Positions 1-8,392 of a DNA stretch of 64,000 nt are shown here, one piece after another (within the stretch, counting starts at the first letter, position 1; the number at the start of each line of letters is the position of its first letter). The stretch covers positions 62,001 to 126,000 of the forward strand of contig NZ_NSGG01000016.1 in the NCBI RefSeq assembly GCF_002295065.1. Reading direction: 5' to 3'. The DNA comes from Mesorhizobium sp. WSM3859. Lineage in GTDB: Bacteria > Pseudomonadota > Alphaproteobacteria > Rhizobiales > Rhizobiaceae. The notes under the pieces are model-generated. The model did not search any database. It was not told where the DNA came from and saw only the letters and a program-made list of their open reading frames with translations. A program made the position numbers and the translations under genes.

Positions 1-1
1 T

Positions 2-155
2 CAAGCGGCGCACCGAGGTCGTCGGAAATTTCCCGAACGACGATGCGATCGTGCGCCTGGTCGGCGCAATCCTGCTCGAACAGAACGACCAGCGCTTCGT
101 CAACTCCATCAGGAACAACTCGTCATCAAGGGCAAGCAGTTCTTCGGCCTCGTTT
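2..155 (+). pseudogene. IS256-family transposase, 3' fragment
   Basis: Reading from base 3, the frame gives KRRTEVVGNFPNDDAIVRLV followed by GAILLEQND, the conserved C-terminal end of IS256-family (mutator-type) DDE transposases. After the Asn-Asp it departs from the family and runs into unrelated sequence. The catalytic part would lie upstream of the window, so only the tail is seen. It is the first of several transposase fragments bordering the nod region, as expected in a symbiosis island. Confidence 0.75.
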
Positions 156-392
156 GAGGGCAAAGTCAAAAGCAGCGACGACACGCCTTTCGCGAGGGGC
201 AACATCGCTATCGTCTGATGTCGCCGGGTGAGGCACGAGCGCCCCCACCATCAGATCGCGATTGAATGGTTCGATCATCAGCCAGGGAAGCGCGCCACTG
301 TCGCATTTCTAACTTGTTGTGCCCCGCCCTTTGAAAGGCCGTGGCGACATTTCTACTTTGCTGAAGGCGCGACAAGGCTGCAACCACCTTTA

Positions 393-846
393 TCAATCAA
401 ATGCAGCTACTACGGTTGATTTGATGATGATTCCTCCATCCGAGCTTCGGCGCATCTGACGGCCCGTGGCGGCGCGAAAGACGGTCAGTAGTTGCAGCGC
501 CGGCGGCACGCGCGACCGATGGTTCTCGAGACTTCTCGACCATGCCGGGTTTTCCGAACGGCGCTCCCAGACACCACGCGCTGCGACCATCGGAAGCCAA
601 TCTCGTGAAAAGACAGGTCGGCTGCTCCGGGCCGATATGATGAAAGACGCCAGCGATGGGACGGCGGACACGGGCGTTGAAGCCCTCCACCGAATTGACG
701 TGGACGGCGTCGCGAACATCCTCACCACTGGAAAGCTTCAGTGTCACGTGCTTGGCAAAGCTCTCACCAACGGCCATGAATGCTTTCCACTCGTCGCTCA
801 TCAATTGAGCTCTCTATTCGATCCAGAGCTGCGTCGCGAAGCGTAG
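393..846 (-). pseudogene. IS1595/ISXO2-like transposase, frameshifted fragment
   Basis: On the minus strand one frame reads SDEWKAFMAVGESFAKHVTL and HVNSVEGFNARVRRPIAGVF, the catalytic-core end of ISXO2-like (IS1595) transposases. After about residue 75 the match moves to another frame (SRVPPALQLLTVFRAATGRQ, then a conserved-looking tail), so the gene is frameshifted and inactive. The N-terminal zinc-ribbon half is missing: upstream the sequence changes into a nodD remnant. Bases 160-390 hold no gene I can recognise. Confidence 0.7.
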
Positions 847-956
847 GTCAACGGTCGCCGCGTTTGCTGACGCCTAACAGTCGGGTCCATCCTCCACTTG
901 ATCGCCGCTTCGGCACGAGGCGCAGACACGCCGCCGGCGGCCGCTCTTGAGGCAGG

Positions 957-1044
957 TTGTGTCACCGACAGCCGCCATCGGTGCCGTCGCATTATGGGCC
1001 CTCGAGCACGACCAGAAAAGGTTCAGATCAGCGCTTTTGAAACA
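957..1044 (-). pseudogene. nodD 5' remnant (module copy A)
   Basis: The bases just before nod box A match the first ~90 bases of the intact nodD1 gene (around 14675-14763), including the stretches cgagcacgac and ggttcagatca. In the minus frame, FK..DLNL corresponds to the NodD start RFKGLDLNL. The start codon is altered and the frame breaks within about 15 codons. The arrangement nodD / nod box / nodA, divergent around the box, is the same as at nodD1, so this is the stump of a duplicated nodD. Confidence 0.7.
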
Positions 1045-1054
1045 TGGGCTTAGC

Positions 1055-1102
1055 ATCCATAGCGTGGATGCTCGCGATCTAAACAATCAATTTTACCAAT
1101 CT
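1055..1102 (+). promoter_or_regulatory. nod box A, promoter of nodACIJ-nolO
   Basis: The site contains ATCCATAGCGTGGATG, then ATCTAAACAATCAATTTTAC and CAATCT, matching the ~47-bp nod box bound by NodD (ATCC-N-GGATG half, then AAACAATC-ATTTTACCAATC). It lies 94 bases before the nodA start. NodD plus a plant flavonoid would activate transcription of nodA and the genes after it. Confidence 0.92.
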
Positions 1103-1195
1103 GTGCGGGTCGTTCATAGACCGCCCACATGACGTGCACTGCCGCTGCACCACCGCGTAGTGCGCAAAAGAACCCGAAAAAGAGGAAGTCTTCGC

Positions 1196-1789
1196 ATGCG
1201 CTCTGACGTGCAGTGGAGGTTGTGCTGGGAAAATGAGTTGCGGCTTTCGGATCACCTCGAACTCTCTGAGTTCTTCCGAAAGACCTACGAGCCTGTCGGA
1301 GCCTTTAATGGAAAGCAATTCGCAGGCGGTCGAAGTTGGGCCGGTGCAAGGCCGGAGGTCCGCGCAATCGGTTATGATGTGCACGGAGTAGCAGCTCACT
1401 TGGGCGTGCTGCGCCGATACATCAAAGTTGGCGACGTTGATATGCTCGTCGCTGAACTCGGTCTATACGGGGTGCGTCCGGATCTTGAGGGGCTAGGAAT
1501 CGCCCATTCGATCAGCGCGATGTATCCAGTGCTGCAGCAGCTTGGCGTTCCATTCGCTTTCGGCACGGTTCGGCACGCGCTCCGGAACCATGTTGGCAGG
1601 TTCTGCCGCAAAGGCTTGGCGAGCATTTTGTCGGGCGTTCGCGTGCGTTCAACCCACCCGGACGTGTACCCCGATCTCCCTCCCACGCGAGTCGACGACG
1701 ACGTACTCGTCATGGTGCTCCCAATTGGACGCTCAATGAGCAAGTGGCCGGCCGGCACTTTGATCGATCGGAACGGTCCAGAGCTATGA
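1196..1789 (+). CDS. nodA: NodA, Nod-factor N-acyltransferase
   Basis: NodA transfers a fatty acyl chain to the free amine of the de-N-acetylated chitin oligomer, the host-determining step of Nod-factor synthesis in the cytoplasm. The 197-residue product has family landmarks: QWRLCWENEL near the start, FRKTYEPVGAFN, RSWAGARPE, GLYGVRPDLEGLGI, RHALRNHV, and the C-terminal WPAGTLIDRNGPEL. The ATG at 1196 is chosen over an upstream in-frame start because it follows aagaggaag and gives the usual N-terminus MRSxVQW. It lies 94 bases after nod box A and heads nodA-nodC-nodI-nodJ-nolO. The only intact nodA in the window; three degenerate copies occur elsewhere. Confidence 0.96.
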   Translation: MRSDVQWRLCWENELRLSDHLELSEFFRKTYEPVGAFNGKQFAGGRSWAGARPEVRAIGYDVHGVAAHLGVLRRYIKVGDVDMLVAELGLYGVRPDLEGLGIAHSISAMYPVLQQLGVPFAFGTVRHALRNHVGRFCRKGLASILSGVRVRSTHPDVYPDLPPTRVDDDVLVMVLPIGRSMSKWPAGTLIDRNGPEL

Positions 1790-1901
1790 AGGACACCCGC
1801 AATGATATCAGTCACCGCGACACGCCCCTCATCGCATTGACCGATCTGCATCCAGCATTGACCTCGGATTTATTGTCCGCTCGCTTCCTCAAATGCACTG
1901 A
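1787..1901 (+). pseudogene. nodB remnant between nodA and nodC
   Basis: Where nodB would be expected in a nodABC operon there are only ~115 bases. The first bases repeat the nodA-nodB junction (gagctATGAa). The last ~75 follow the 3' end of the intact nodB gene at 11480-11553 closely: atctgcatccagcattgacc matches the nodB bases atctgattccggcattacat, and the segment ends in gctcgcttcc...cactga just as nodB ends gctcccttcc...cactga. An internal deletion of roughly 550 bases is inferred. Its stop at 1899-1901 lies 15 bases before nodC. Confidence 0.75.
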
Positions 1902-1916
1902 AAAATCTGACATCTC

Positions 1917-3191
1917 ATGAACCTCTTTGCCCCAGCCAGTATTGTCGCCGTCTGCTCTTATGCGCTGCTGTCGACCGTCTATAAGACCGCGCAGGTGCTT
2001 TATACCCTGCCTGCAAACGTACCGCCGACCTCGGGCCAACCGGCCGGCTGTGAGCCTTGGCCGAGCGTCGATGTCATTATCCCGTGCTACAACGAGGCAC
2101 CTCGCACCCTCTCGGACTGCCTGGCTTCCATTGCAAGTCAGGACTATGCCGGAGAACTGCAGGTCTATGTTGTTGATGACGGTTCTGGAAACCGCGATGC
2201 TCTCTCAGGTGTACACGAGGAATACGCGAGCGACCCGAGGTTCAACTTCATTGCGCTCCCAAAGAATGTCGGAAAGCGCAAGGCACAGATCGCGGCGGTT
2301 CGCCGCTCGTGCGGAGATTTGGTGCTCAATGTAGATTCGGACACGATACTCGCGCCGGACGTCATCACAAGGCTTGCGCTAAAGATGCAAGATCAAGCGA
2401 TCGGCGCCGCCATGGGCCAGTTGGCGGCTAGCAATCGCAATGAAACTTGGCTGACGCGGTTGATTGACATGGAGTACTGGCTGGCCTGCAACGAAGAGCG
2501 GGCAGCGCAGGCTCGGTTCGGTGCCGTCATGTGTTGCTGCGGTCCGTGTGCCATGTACCGGCGATCCGCGCTTGTTTCGCTGCTGGATCAGTACGAGACG
2601 CAGCGCTTTCGAGGCAAGCCGAGCGACTTCGGTGAGGACCGCCACCTTACGATCCTGATGCTGAAAGCAGGCTTTCGAACAGAATATGTGCCGGAGGCCG
2701 TCGCGGCAACAGTCGTTCCCAACAGCATGGGCCCCTATCTGCGTCAACAGCTTCGCTGGGCCCGGAGCACGTTCCGTGACACGTTGCTGGCGCTCCAACT
2801 CCTGCGCGGCCTTAATATTTATCTCACATTGGACGTGATTGGACAGAACCTTGGCCCACTATTGCTCTCTTTGTCTCTCCTGGCGGGGCTCGCGCAATTC
2901 GTAACGACAGGTACTGTGCCTTGGACGGCATGCCTGACGATTGCGGTCATGACTGTAATTCGCTGCAGCGTGGCAGCGTTTCGTGCGCGCCAACTCCGAT
3001 TTCTCGGATTCTCGCTCCACACACTCATCAACATCTTTGTCTTGCTCCCATTGAAAGCATACGCGCTGTGTACATTGAGCAATAGCGATTGGTTGTCGCG
3101 AAGCTCTGCGGCCAATGTGCCAAACACCGGCGGCGCCATTCCAAAGCCCAACTTGGTCGGATCCGACGCAGCTTACAGAGAACAGCAATAG
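1917..3191 (+). CDS. nodC: NodC, chitin oligosaccharide synthase
   Basis: NodC is a membrane-bound family-2 glycosyltransferase that polymerises UDP-GlcNAc into the chitin tetra- or pentamer backbone of Nod factors. The 424-residue product shows the processive GT2 motifs in order: an N-terminal hydrophobic segment, VDDGSGN (UDP binding), NVDSDT (DxD), GEDRHL (catalytic acid region) and QQLRWARS (QxxRW). C-terminal membrane segments follow (about residues 300-390). The start ATG at 1917 gives the usual MNLF N-terminus. It lies directly after a nodB remnant, which explains why nodA and nodC are adjacent. Full length. Confidence 0.97.
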   Translation: MNLFAPASIVAVCSYALLSTVYKTAQVLYTLPANVPPTSGQPAGCEPWPSVDVIIPCYNEAPRTLSDCLASIASQDYAGELQVYVVDDGSGNRDALSGVHEEYASDPRFNFIALPKNVGKRKAQIAAVRRSCGDLVLNVDSDTILAPDVITRLALKMQDQAIGAAMGQLAASNRNETWLTRLIDMEYWLACNEERAAQARFGAVMCCCGPCAMYRRSALVSLLDQYETQRFRGKPSDFGEDRHLTILMLKAGFRTEYVPEAVAATVVPNSMGPYLRQQLRWARSTFRDTLLALQLLRGLNIYLTLDVIGQNLGPLLLSLSLLAGLAQFVTTGTVPWTACLTIAVMTVIRCSVAAFRARQLRFLGFSLHTLINIFVLLPLKAYALCTLSNSDWLSRSSAANVPNTGGAIPKPNLVGSDAAYREQQ

Positions 3192-3216
3192 TCACGTGAT
3201 CGCAGGTGGAAGAGTT

Positions 3217-4263
3217 TTGAGCCAGGACCAGAAAGATCAAGCGTTGAGTCGGAAGTTGGACCCAGAGGATTTGCCGCGGTTCGAGACCGGTCCGATCGAA
3301 CGGGAGTCTCACGGGCAGACAAGCGCGAAAAGCTCCGTGCCTGACTCTCTGTCGACCGTGGCAGTCGATTTCGCCGGCGTAACCAAGTCGTATGGGAACA
3401 AGGTCGTTGTCGACGAACTGTCGTTCACCGTTGCATCGGGAGAGTGTTTCGGCCTCCTAGGACCAAACGGGGCGGGCAAAAGCACGATTGCGCGAATGCT
3501 CCTCGGCATGACATGCCCTGACGCGGGCACAATCACGGTGCTCGGCGTCCCGGTGCCGGCGCGCGCTCGCCTGGCACGTAGGGGCATTGGCGTGGTCCCG
3601 CAATTCGACAATCTTGACCAGGAATTCACCGTACGCGAGAACCTGCTGGTGTTCGGCCGCTACTTCGGCATGAGCACACGCCAGAGCGAAGCGGTCATCC
3701 CGTCGCTTCTCGAATTCGCTCGCCTCGAGCGCAAGGCGGATGCGCGCGTCTCGGAACTGTCCGGCGGCATGAAGCGATGCCTGACGATGGCGCGGGCGTT
3801 GATCAACGACCCCCAGCTCATTGTGATGGACGAGCCGACCACCGGCCTCGATCCGCATGCGCGCCACCTGATCTGGGAGCGGCTGCGCGCCCTATTGGCA
3901 CGCGGCAAGACGATCATCCTGACGACGCATTTCATGGAAGAGGCTGAGCGACTATGCGATCGGCTGTGCGTGCTCGAAAAGGGTCGCTACATCGCCGAAG
4001 GCCGGCCGCAGGCGCTGATCGATGAGCATATCGGATGCCAGGTCATGGAGATCTACGGCGGCGATCCGCACGAGTTGCATTCGCTGGTCAAGCCACATTC
4101 TCAGCGCATCGAGGTCAGCGGCGAAACCCTTTATTGCTATGCGCCAGACCCCGACCAGGTGCGCGCGCAACTGCAGGGGCGAGCAGGTCTGCGTCTTCTT
4201 CTGCGTCCAGCCAATCTCGAGGATGTTTTCTTGCGGCTGACCGGGCGCGAGATGGAGGAGTGA
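3217..4263 (+). CDS. nodI: NodI, ATP-binding subunit of Nod-factor exporter
   Basis: NodI is the ATPase that, with NodJ, helps export lipo-chitooligosaccharides. The protein has Walker A GPNGAGKST, the Q-loop VVPQFDNLD, signature LSGGMKR, Walker B LIVMDEPTTGLD and the switch His in LTTHFMEEAERLCD. The start is uncertain. The frame is open from 3115 inside nodC, and a TTG at 3217 follows a plausible ribosome site (ggtggaagag), giving ~348 residues; a GTG at 3196 is an alternative. It follows nodC and ends four bases before nodJ, so it is cotranscribed from nod box A. Confidence 0.94.
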   Translation: MSQDQKDQALSRKLDPEDLPRFETGPIERESHGQTSAKSSVPDSLSTVAVDFAGVTKSYGNKVVVDELSFTVASGECFGLLGPNGAGKSTIARMLLGMTCPDAGTITVLGVPVPARARLARRGIGVVPQFDNLDQEFTVRENLLVFGRYFGMSTRQSEAVIPSLLEFARLERKADARVSELSGGMKRCLTMARALINDPQLIVMDEPTTGLDPHARHLIWERLRALLARGKTIILTTHFMEEAERLCDRLCVLEKGRYIAEGRPQALIDEHIGCQVMEIYGGDPHELHSLVKPHSQRIEVSGETLYCYAPDPDQVRAQLQGRAGLRLLLRPANLEDVFLRLTGREMEE

Positions 4264-4266
4264 ACG

Positions 4267-5055
4267 ATGATTGAAGGTTTTGCCGCGGCGTTGCCGGCCA
4301 ATGCGTGGAACTGGGTTGCGGTGTGGCGCCGCAACTATCTGGCATGGAAGAAAGTCGCACTCGTGTCGATTCTCGGTAACCTCGCCGATCCGATGATCTA
4401 CCTTTTCGGCCTCGGCACCGGCCTCGGCATAATGGTCGGCCACGTCGACGGTGCGTCGTATATCGCCTTTTTGGCGGCCGGTATGGTCGCGGTAAGTGCG
4501 ATGACCGCCTCTACCCTCGAAACATTGTACGCGGCTTTCGCTCGCATGCATTCTCAACGCACATGGGAAGCCATGCTGTATACGCACGTTACCCTCGGCG
4601 ACATCGTTCTGGGTGAACTGGCGTGGGCAGCCACCAAGGCCTTCCTGGCCGGTACGGCAATTACCATTGTCACCGTAATGTTGGGCTATGCAGCCTGGCC
4701 GTCCGTCCTCTATGCGCTGCCAATTATTGCTCTGACGGGGTGCGTATTTGCGAGCCTCGCGATGATCGTCACCGCACTTTCGCCCAGCTACGATTACTTC
4801 GTATTTTACCAGACGCTTGTGCTTACACCTATGCTGTTCCTGTCGGGCGCCGTTTTCCCATTGAATCAGCTGCCTGACGCCTTTCAGAAGATAGCGCGAT
4901 GCATGCCGCTGTCACATTCGATCGACCTTATTCGTCCGGTTATGCTTGATCGCTCGATCGCCGGCATCGCCCTGCACATCGGTGTGCTCGGCCTGTACGC
5001 GCTGTTGCCATTCTTCCTCTCGATGGCGCTGTTGCGCCGCCGACTGATGCGCTGA
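4267..5055 (+). CDS. nodJ: NodJ, permease subunit of Nod-factor exporter
   Basis: ABC-2 type membrane permease that pairs with NodI for Nod-factor export. The 262-residue protein has about six hydrophobic segments, with the conserved GLGTGLG near residue 45 and LFLSGAVFPLNQLP in the fifth segment, typical of the NodJ/ABC-2 group. The gene starts three bases after nodI and is full length. The ~280 bases that follow, before nolO, contain no gene or nod box I can identify. Confidence 0.95.
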   Translation: MIEGFAAALPANAWNWVAVWRRNYLAWKKVALVSILGNLADPMIYLFGLGTGLGIMVGHVDGASYIAFLAAGMVAVSAMTASTLETLYAAFARMHSQRTWEAMLYTHVTLGDIVLGELAWAATKAFLAGTAITIVTVMLGYAAWPSVLYALPIIALTGCVFASLAMIVTALSPSYDYFVFYQTLVLTPMLFLSGAVFPLNQLPDAFQKIARCMPLSHSIDLIRPVMLDRSIAGIALHIGVLGLYALLPFFLSMALLRRRLMR

Positions 5056-5349
5056 CGCGAAAGAGAAGGAGATAAACCATGCGCTATGGACGCAAATAAG
5101 AACGACGTCGCCAGCATGTGCCGCGAAGGGTTTTGGCTGGCGTCGATTCGATCTCACAACGCTATGGAAAGCCCGACGTCTCGAGCACAGGATCTTATGT
5201 TGATCCCGGCGGACCCAAGAGAATTTCTTTGAGGTCAGTGATGTCTGACTGGCATTCGCCGGGGCGAACGACAACGCGTCCCGTCCTTCTGATCGAACGG
5301 CCTCGAGACAGGCCAATTTAGTATTCCTCTACGACAAATGGAGAGCGAG

Positions 5350-7365
5350 ATGCTGTGTCTAGGATTGAACGGCGGATTGGACAAAGTCTATGAAAACAGG
5401 TTTCAGATTCCAAACACATTCATGCACGATGGCGCTGCGGTGCTCGTCCGGGACGGACAGGTCATTGCGGCCGTAGAAGAGGAGCGCCTCAATCGGATCA
5501 AACATTCCAACAAGCTCCCAATTAGTGCGGCTCAATACTGTCTTTCAGCAGCCGGGGTTCAGCTCAGCGAAATCGATCGTGTGGCGTTCTACGCTACCGA
5601 AGCCTACTCGAATGCCATGCTAGAAAACATGCTTGTTTCCCAGCCGGACGCTTCCATTCCGTTGGATGCTAAACTGTTGATGCAGAGGCTGCTGGCGCAG
5701 GAGTTCGGTACCGAACTCGACGCTTCGCGTATCTCATTCGTAAGTCATCATCAGGCGCACGCCGTGAGTGCTTTTGCAATGTCGGGCTTCGATCAAAGTC
5801 TGATTTTCGCGATCGATGGCTCTGGTGATTTCCTGTCGGGCCTTATGGCGATAGGATCTGGTACTGAAATTTCGCAACTCGCGACTTTCCCAGAGAACAA
5901 TTCCCTTGGGCAATTTTATCTCGAGACGATCCGTTATCTCGGCTACGGCTTGTTCGATGAATATAAGGTAATGGGGCTTGCCCCCTACGGCGATCCCGTT
6001 CCCTATCGCGAGCTTTTCGAGCAGTTCTATGAACTCTCTGCAAACGGCGAGTATCGCGTCCACCTGGACCGCATCGGTCCGACTTTGCTCCGCAGCATTC
6101 AGGTTCGGCAAAAGGGAATGCCGTTCACCCAGCAGCATAAGGATGTGAGTGCGTCGTTACAGGAAGCGCTCGAACGCATCGTGTTTCACATCCTTCGGCA
6201 TTATCGTGAGGCCACCGGGATGACGCGGTTGTGCCTGGCCGGCGGAGTTGCGCACAATTGCTCCATGAACGGCAAGCTGCTCTATTCAGGACTTTTCGAA
6301 GACATCTTCGTGCAGCCCGCATCGCATGACGCTGGGTGCGCATTAGGCGCTGCACTAATCGCGTCTAATGAGCTGGGCCGCCCCGCGCCGCGTGCGCGAT
6401 TGCAGGAGGTTTATTGGGGGCCGGATCTCGCGAGTGATCACGCTGTCGAAGAGGAACTAAAGGCATGGGCGGGGCACCTGGAATTTGAACGCACCGAGGA
6501 AGTGGCGGATAGGGCAGCCGAGTGGATGGCCGGTGGCGCCGTGATCGGCTGGGTGCAAGGTCGTTCGGAGTTCGGGCCGCGCGCGCTCGGAAATCGCAGC
6601 ATTCTTGCCGACCCCAGGCCCGCCACAAACAAGGACCGGATCAACGCTATGGTCAAGAAGCGGGAAGGGTACCGCCCGTTCGCCCCATCAGTGCTGGAGG
6701 AGCATGCGCGCGAATTTTTTGACCTCCCGGGTAGTGCGTGCGAATTTCCGTTCATGAACTTCGTAGTTCGTGTGCACGATTCCAAACGTGGTTTGCTCGG
6801 CGCCATCACGCACGTCGACGGTACGGCTCGGCTGCAAACAGTATCGCGCAAGGCCAGTCCTGCCTACTGGGACGTCATCAATGCCTTCAAGCAGCGGACG
6901 GGCATCCCGATGCTGCTCAATACGTCCTTTAACAACAATGCCGAGCCGATAGTAGATTCGGTTGCAGACTCGATTGCCACGTTCCTGACGACAGAGCTGG
7001 ATGGACTTGTGGTCGGGCCGTACCTCGTAAAAAAACGGGCCGCAACGCTGCAGGACTGGACTGCGCTCGCGGTTTCATTGCCGCCTTATGTATCCCTGCA
7101 TAAAGTCCGCGCATACACGGCGCAGGATCGCCAGGAGACCGTCTGCGAAATTCGAACGGATAACCGTGACTGTGCGCGTATTTCACATGACTTATTCGAT
7201 CTGCTGACGCGGATCGAAGGCGAGGCCGTGCTCGCGGATCTCCTCGACACAATTACGCTGGATCAAACCCAGCGCGAGGCTCTCACATCAGAGCTGAGAC
7301 GATTGTGGGAGCAGCGCCACGTTCGGATGCACCCCTCACAAGCTGCTCGCGTCCACCAAAACTGA
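5350..7365 (+). CDS. nolO: NolO, Nod-factor O-carbamoyltransferase
   Basis: NolO carbamoylates (usually O-3 or O-4) the non-reducing terminal sugar of Nod factors, using carbamoyl phosphate. The 671-residue protein has the two-domain NodU/CmcH layout. Residues 1-360 carry FMHDGAAVLV, AAVEEERLNRIKHSNKLP, the metal-binding SHHQAHA and LAGGVAHNCSMN. The C-terminal part has RSEFGPRALGNRSILADPR, FRPFAPSVL-type and LNTSFNNNAEPI motifs. It exceeds NodU by about 110 residues, as NolO does. The ATG at 5350 is preferred over 5338 because GGAGAG lies five bases before it. It is the last gene of the nodA operon, the order known from Mesorhizobium loti. Confidence 0.92.
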   Translation: MLCLGLNGGLDKVYENRFQIPNTFMHDGAAVLVRDGQVIAAVEEERLNRIKHSNKLPISAAQYCLSAAGVQLSEIDRVAFYATEAYSNAMLENMLVSQPDASIPLDAKLLMQRLLAQEFGTELDASRISFVSHHQAHAVSAFAMSGFDQSLIFAIDGSGDFLSGLMAIGSGTEISQLATFPENNSLGQFYLETIRYLGYGLFDEYKVMGLAPYGDPVPYRELFEQFYELSANGEYRVHLDRIGPTLLRSIQVRQKGMPFTQQHKDVSASLQEALERIVFHILRHYREATGMTRLCLAGGVAHNCSMNGKLLYSGLFEDIFVQPASHDAGCALGAALIASNELGRPAPRARLQEVYWGPDLASDHAVEEELKAWAGHLEFERTEEVADRAAEWMAGGAVIGWVQGRSEFGPRALGNRSILADPRPATNKDRINAMVKKREGYRPFAPSVLEEHAREFFDLPGSACEFPFMNFVVRVHDSKRGLLGAITHVDGTARLQTVSRKASPAYWDVINAFKQRTGIPMLLNTSFNNNAEPIVDSVADSIATFLTTELDGLVVGPYLVKKRAATLQDWTALAVSLPPYVSLHKVRAYTAQDRQETVCEIRTDNRDCARISHDLFDLLTRIEGEAVLADLLDTITLDQTQREALTSELRRLWEQRHVRMHPSQAARVHQN

Positions 7366-7469
7366 TGCCAAAGCCTGGACGACCGATAACAGCTGCCGAA
7401 ACACTGGTGTGTCCAAGCACCTTCATACGACACGCCGCTTGGCGCGGGGGATCCGGAGTAACTGGCCGA

Positions 7470-7715
7470 ACACCCGGATCCTGATCCACAGCCATTTATT
7501 GCAGCCCGCAGGTCATCGACTGGTGCCGCGCCAACTATATTGAATTCATCCGCGGCCTGGCGCTCACCACGACCTTGCGCAAGGCATGTCGCGGATCTAG
7601 AGCCCCGCACAATGGCACGCTTCCAAGCGTCGGCGAAGGGCGAGTCCGAAGGTCAAATTCGTTGACGAACCCGGCAGTTGGAGCCGCGTCGAGCGCGTCA
7701 TCGCCTCGTATCGAG
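7470..7715 (+). pseudogene. IS1380-like transposase fragment
   Basis: Short stretches in shifting plus-strand frames recall the middle of IS1380-family transposases: RILIHSH, then VIDWCRANYIEFIRGLA (the family has a similar V.DWCE.N....FGLA stretch), then VKFVDEPGSWSRVERVIA, like the family's SWSRERRVV. No frame holds for more than ~70 codons. It lies just downstream of nolO. A match to another DDE element is possible. Bases 7716-8350 hold no gene I can support. Confidence 0.5.
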
Positions 7716-8354
7716 GTCAGCGAATGAGGGCGTGGCCAAGGCGAGCTGTTGGGTTTCTACGGCGCATTAGATGTCGAGGTAAAACCGTTGATGTCGAGAG
7801 ATCCAGAGGAAGGGATTTGGCCGGTGAGGCTCTGAAGCGACCAGGTCAAAGCGATCCGTGGCGGCATAAGCCAGGCGATAAGGCGGCGCAGTCTGGCGGA
7901 CGCGGGTCGGGCCGGCCGAGTGATGATCGGACTGTCGGCATCGCGAAGGCTAAGCCGCGACGACGGGTCGCGCTCGCCGTCGGTCGATCTGGTCGCCACG
8001 GTGCTCGAGCGCGAATGGTAGCGGCGATATCGGATGGCCGGGACGAGTGATGCCGTCCGTTGTCTACTACTGCAAAAGCCGATGTGGCGGCTTGGCTCTC
8101 ACATGCCGAGCGTCTGAGTGCTTCCGGCAGGGCGAACAGTCTCGGCGAATATTTCCGCCGCTTCGTCGACCCTTTCAGCAGAACGGTCGGTCTGCTCCAT
8201 TCGCTTGAGTACCCCGTTGTGCAACATCTCCAGGTCGCGCGGGCAGCCGAATTGGCCGTTCGCAAACTGTGCCAGTTTATCAGTCTTGGATCGGTGGGGC
8301 GGGCTCGGGCATCGACATCGGACATGCTCTTGGCTTTCGGCAAGAGTAGCTGCA

Positions 8355-8392
8355 AACTGGTCCAGTTGGGAGGAAAAGAAATGGTCCAGTTT
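8355..8392 (+). promoter_or_regulatory. Candidate operator of the MocR-type regulator
   Basis: A 13-bp palindrome with a single central base, AACTGGTCCAGTT (8355-8367), is followed 24 bases on by a partial copy, TGGTCCAGTTT (8382-8392). The second overlaps the start codon of the regulator gene. Paired sites of this kind are typical of MocR-family autoregulation. The site is seen in the sequence; its function is inferred. Confidence 0.45.

Noticed and set aside
7724..8050. Plus frame of 108 codons between the IS1380-like fragment and the MocR-type gene
   Set aside because: Very high Arg/Gly content, no ribosome site, no family resemblance.
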